Source: CAYJIL01 sp964370235 (GTDB lineage Bacteria > Bacteroidota > Bacteroidia > Bacteroidales > Rikenellaceae). From it: a stretch of DNA of 9,056 nt. The notes below the pieces were generated by a model, which ran no database searches, was not told the DNA's origin, and was given only the letters and a program-made list of their open reading frames with translations. The stretch's first letter is position 1, and each line of letters begins with the position of its first letter. The translations under genes and the position numbers were made by a program. Shown here piece by piece: positions 6,470 to 9,056 of this stretch. The DNA lies in the NCBI GenBank assembly GCA_964370235.1, contig CAYJIL010000093.1, positions 1-9,056 on the forward strand. The letters are read 5' to 3'.

Positions 6470-8167
6470 ATGAAAAAGAGCCTTTTATTGACTCTTATTT
6501 TAGCGATTGTTGTGCCACTGATTTCGGTGGCACAATATCGTAATCCGCTAGATCAATCGCCTTTGTTGGCAGGTAATTTTGGTGAGCTACGTGGTGTGAG
6601 CTTTCATGCTGGTATCGACTTTAAGACCTCGGGTGTCGAGGGAAAGAGGGTCTATGCTGTGGCAGATGGCTATGTTAGCCGTGTTTTTGTTTCGCCATTT
6701 GGTTATGGTAAGGCAATATATGTAACGCACCCTGCACTAGGGTCAACAACGGTATATGCACATTTGCGTGACTTTTCGCCACAGCTCGATAGCATTGTAA
6801 AAAAGAGACAATACTCTTCGCAAAGCTACCGACAAGATATTTACCTTAAACAAGGACAGGTGAACGTAAAGAGTGGCGAGCTAATAGGTTATTCGGGTAA
6901 CACGGGCACATCGGGTGGGCCACACGTACACTTCGAAATTCGTGAGGGCGGGCTACCAGTTAATATTCTAGCCAAAGGTTATTATAATATTGCCGATACT
7001 ATTTCGCCCAAGCTATTTGCTATGTTTGTAATTGAGGTTGACAGCATAGGGGGAGTCTCTACGCACAATGTTGCCAAGCGTTATCCGCTAACAAAAACTG
7101 CCGATGGCTACCGCATTACTTCGGGCGAGAAGGTCAAAATATCTAAACCCTCGTACCTAGCCTTTGAGATTACCGATCGCAAAAACAACGTTAACAACAC
7201 CTTTGGCACAAGCGATATGAGCCTTGAGATAGAAGGTGAGCACATTTTTGGCTACTCAATAGACAAACTATCCTATGGCAAGATGCGCTATGTTAGTACA
7301 TTTAGGCACTATGGGCTCGATCTTAAAACTCGCAATGATGTAATTAGAGCCTACCGCTCTCCCAATAATAAACTAACGTTCTACCAAGGAGTCAAAAATC
7401 GTGGCATAATCACACCATCATCTATTGACAGTGGCGAATCGCTTGCAACTTTCAAAGACGACAATGGTAATATTTCAAGAGTAGTATTCACTCTCGAAAA
7501 GGGGGTAACTCCACCACCATCTACTCAAACACCAAAGGGTGAGCTTGCGCAGTGGATGTTCGATTATAATAAATATGACAAGGATTATCGAGTATCAATT
7601 GCCTCGCAGTCGCTTTTCGAATCTATATATATAGAATCAACAGCAACCAAAGATCCCAAATCACCATTCAGTCCGTTGGTAACGGTGGGTGATCGTAATA
7701 TTCCACTAGCCAAAAGCTATGAGCTAGAGATTACGGCCGATAGCTCTCTTAGCGAGTCTCAGCTATCAAAGGCACTCATAGTCTCTATATCTGATAGTGG
7801 CAAAAAAAGCGCCCTTAGTTCCAAAGTTACAGGGCGCAAGATTTCGGCCAAACCATCTAGCTTTGGGCGTTTTAGAGTAGATGTAGACTCGCTTGCTCCT
7901 CGCATTAGTCCCATGTACAAGCCAGCCGAGAGCCAATCAGCCAAGCGCAGTATTGCCTTTAAGATTACCGACGATCTATCGGGCATAGCATCCTATGCAG
8001 GCTATGTAGATGGCAACTGGGTAGTGTTTGAGTATGAGCCCAAAAAGAATATGATTGAATATAAATTTGATAACCACATTACCAAGGGAGGCAGCCACAC
8101 AATAAAGGTGGAGGTAATCGATGGTAAAGGAAATAAAAAGAGTTATAATGGAAAATTTACCTATTAA
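6470..8167 (+). CDS. Secreted M23 endopeptidase with large beta-rich C-terminal region
   Basis: This is a predicted periplasmic or surface zinc endopeptidase acting on peptidoglycan, 565 residues. A signal peptide occupies 1-21 (MKKS, hydrophobic core, cleavage after SVA). The M23 domain comes first, about 30-170. HAGID gives His46 and Asp50, YAHL gives His98, and PHVHFE gives His152 and His154, so the active site is complete. An insertion at about 103-130 rich in Ser, Tyr, Gln and Arg lies between His98 and the HxH motif. Residues 190-565 are beta-rich, and the last 90 (ITDDLSGIASYAGYVDG onward) resemble an immunoglobulin-like domain. No LysM is present, unlike the paralog at 1746-2798. It is cotranscribed with the radical SAM gene (3-base gap), and its 3' end overlaps cutC by 20 bases. 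Confidence 0.88.
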   Translation: MKKSLLLTLILAIVVPLISVAQYRNPLDQSPLLAGNFGELRGVSFHAGIDFKTSGVEGKRVYAVADGYVSRVFVSPFGYGKAIYVTHPALGSTTVYAHLRDFSPQLDSIVKKRQYSSQSYRQDIYLKQGQVNVKSGELIGYSGNTGTSGGPHVHFEIREGGLPVNILAKGYYNIADTISPKLFAMFVIEVDSIGGVSTHNVAKRYPLTKTADGYRITSGEKVKISKPSYLAFEITDRKNNVNNTFGTSDMSLEIEGEHIFGYSIDKLSYGKMRYVSTFRHYGLDLKTRNDVIRAYRSPNNKLTFYQGVKNRGIITPSSIDSGESLATFKDDNGNISRVVFTLEKGVTPPPSTQTPKGELAQWMFDYNKYDKDYRVSIASQSLFESIYIESTATKDPKSPFSPLVTVGDRNIPLAKSYELEITADSSLSESQLSKALIVSISDSGKKSALSSKVTGRKISAKPSSFGRFRVDVDSLAPRISPMYKPAESQSAKRSIAFKITDDLSGIASYAGYVDGNWVVFEYEPKKNMIEYKFDNHITKGGSHTIKVEVIDGKGNKKSYNGKFTY

Positions 8168-8885
8168 GAGAGTTAAACTAGAGGTGTGTTGTGGCAATTT
8201 TGAGAGTGCAGTTGCAGCCGAGCGTGGTGGTGCCCACCGTGTCGAACTTTGTAGCGCACTAGCCTTGGGGGGATTGACTCCCTCGATAGGTGATATTGTA
8301 CGCACAGTCGAGCTACCAATCATCGTGCACGTTTTGATACGCTCACGTGAGGGCGATTATTGCTACACCCCTAGCGAAATTGAGAGCATGGTTGTAGACA
8401 TTAGAGCTTGCAAAAGAGCAGGTGTCGATGGAGTGGTTATTGGAGCACTCAAAGCAGATGGTTCGGTAGATATTGAGGCTTGTCAAGCAATGATTGAGGC
8501 GGCTGATGGTATGCGCATCACTTTTCACCGAGCATTTGACGTAGTACGTGATATGGATAGTGCACTAGAGGATATAATTGCTCTAGGTTGCCACACCATC
8601 CTTACATCGGGTGGTCAGCCAACAGCAGAGCAAGGTCTATCTAAGCTAGAGGAGTTGTGCAAAAAAGCAAATGGTCGCATTGTAATCATGGCAGGCAGTG
8701 GCATCACACACCTAAATGGCGAACTAATAGCTACACAACTCAAGCAAGAGTACATTCACGGTTCGTGCAAAGAGACTATGGCTAGCAGCATGGAATTTGA
8801 GAACCCATTACTACCGCTAGAGAGCCACATAACAACCTCGCAGCAGTTAGTTAGCGAGCTTAAGGCTGTACTTCCTGCACTATAA
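8148..8885 (+). CDS. cutC: CutC family protein
   Basis: This is a TIM-barrel protein of the CutC family, named for copper tolerance in E. coli, though that role is disputed and its reaction is unknown. The 245-residue product is close to the E. coli length of 248 and is collinear with it: LEVCCGNFES (11-20), RVELCSALALGGLTPS (31-46), IRSREGDYCY (64-73), TFHRAFD (125-131), LTSGGQ (152-157), IMAGSGI (180-186) and HGSC (204-207). The start chosen is the ATG at 8148, inside the end of the M23 gene. The in-frame ATG at 8121 would add nine residues that the family lacks. GGTAAAGGAAAT-like purine-rich bases precede 8148. It is the last gene of the operon, 23 bases before the terminator. Nothing nearby links it to copper. 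Confidence 0.93.
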   Translation: MENLPIKRVKLEVCCGNFESAVAAERGGAHRVELCSALALGGLTPSIGDIVRTVELPIIVHVLIRSREGDYCYTPSEIESMVVDIRACKRAGVDGVVIGALKADGSVDIEACQAMIEAADGMRITFHRAFDVVRDMDSALEDIIALGCHTILTSGGQPTAEQGLSKLEELCKKANGRIVIMAGSGITHLNGELIATQLKQEYIHGSCKETMASSMEFENPLLPLESHITTSQQLVSELKAVLPAL

Positions 8886-8908
8886 GCAATAGTGCTACAC
8901 ATAACTAT

Positions 8909-8942
8909 AAAATCCCTTCTGATTGACAGAGGGGATTTTTTT
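8909..8942. terminator. Bidirectional intrinsic terminator after cutC
   Basis: A 13-bp stem (8909-8921 with 8927-8939, one G-T pair) encloses a 5-base loop ATTGA and ends in a run of seven T on the plus strand (8936-8942). On the minus strand the stem ends in four T, and the converging gene at the right edge stops five bases away. The outer stem sequence AAAATCCC...GGGATTTT is the same as in the terminator at 121-155. Confidence 0.9.
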
Positions 8943-8946
8943 GTAC

Positions 8947-9056
8947 CTAATACGCAAACCCCATAAACACAAAAGCTATCACCAAGGCAAAACACAAATA
9001 CACCCACAAGCCTAGTATTGCTAGTAAAACGAACAGAAACACTCCACAAAAGCAAA
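8947..9056 (-). CDS. C-terminal end of a hydrophobic membrane protein (partial)
   Basis: On the minus strand a frame open from the window edge (first full codon at 9054) to TAG (8949-8947) gives about 35 residues, nearly all Leu, Val, Ala, Phe, Ile and Tyr (for example FLFVLLAILGLWVYL, then ALVIAFVFMGFAY). This would form one or two membrane-spanning helices. It converges on cutC and shares the terminator at 8909-8942. A near-copy lies at the left edge with an in-frame TGA. The start and family are outside the window. The alternative minus-strand frame running back through the terminator into cutC is judged spurious. Confidence 0.4.
   Translation of the reverse strand, partial: CFCGVFLFVLLAILGLWVYLCFALVIAFVFMGFAY
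8959..9036 (-). repeat. Right copy of inverted repeat shared with 7-84
   Basis: The reverse complement of this stretch aligns without gaps to 7-84, 66 of 78 identical by hand. Mismatches fall at third positions of the hydrophobic frame in 6 of 12 cases, against 3 each for first and second, which mildly favours a protein-coding origin in that frame. Confidence 0.75.

Noticed and set aside
8756..9055. 99-residue minus-strand open frame at the right edge
   Set aside because: It starts at TTG, runs through the terminator and antisense into cutC, and encodes a Cys-rich sequence resembling nothing known.
1..9056. Mobile element or composite transposon bounded by the inverted repeats
   Set aside because: No transposase, integrase or direct target duplication was seen. 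The repeats look like gene ends with terminators, and the enclosed genes are housekeeping in type.

Overview
The window reads as chromosomal DNA from a Bacteroidota (Bacteroidales-like) bacterium. Three observations support this. Gene starts lack clear Shine-Dalgarno sequences. Three intergenic sites match the Bacteroidetes -7 element TAnnTTTG, and the one before nagB also has a TTTG -33 box at the expected 19-nt spacing. The gene families (META-domain lipoprotein, LysM-tailed M23 peptidase, large N-terminal M23 peptidase) are typical of the phylum. Leucine codon CTA and the tetranucleotide CTAG are unusually common. No tRNA, rRNA, CRISPR array, transposase or phage gene was seen.

Layout: two tightly packed gene sets diverge from a 145-bp intergenic region (about 4088-4232). 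Leftward (minus strand) run a META-domain lipoprotein, ispE, an M23 endopeptidase with a LysM domain, and a degenerate DeoC-like protein, with gaps of 1 and 40 nt and then a 1-nt overlap. After a 68-nt gap holding a well-formed promoter comes nagB, closed by a hairpin terminator at 121-155. Rightward (plus strand) run ridA, a B12-binding-type radical SAM protein, a second M23 endopeptidase and cutC, joined by a 1-nt overlap, a 3-nt gap and a 20-nt overlap, and closed by a terminator at 8909-8942.

Both window ends carry the same sequence in opposite orientation. Positions 7-84 match the reverse complement of 8959-9036 at 66 of 78 bases by hand count. In one frame both copies encode the hydrophobic C-terminus of a membrane protein converging on the block, and the left copy has an in-frame TGA. 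Two paralogous genes therefore seem to bracket the 9-kb segment head-on, each separated from it by a similar bidirectional terminator.

Functionally the leftward set mixes envelope and precursor functions: MEP-pathway isoprenoid synthesis (IspE), peptidoglycan cleavage (M23-LysM), a lipoprotein, and amino-sugar catabolism (NagB). The rightward set pairs an imine deaminase (RidA) with a radical SAM enzyme, followed by another secreted peptidoglycan hydrolase and the TIM-barrel protein CutC. The least understood members, and the best candidates for new biology, are the DeoC-like protein (1054-1746) and the radical SAM protein (4607-6466), whose cluster motif is CX4CX2C instead of CX3CX2C. I see no evidence of a defence or mobile system.
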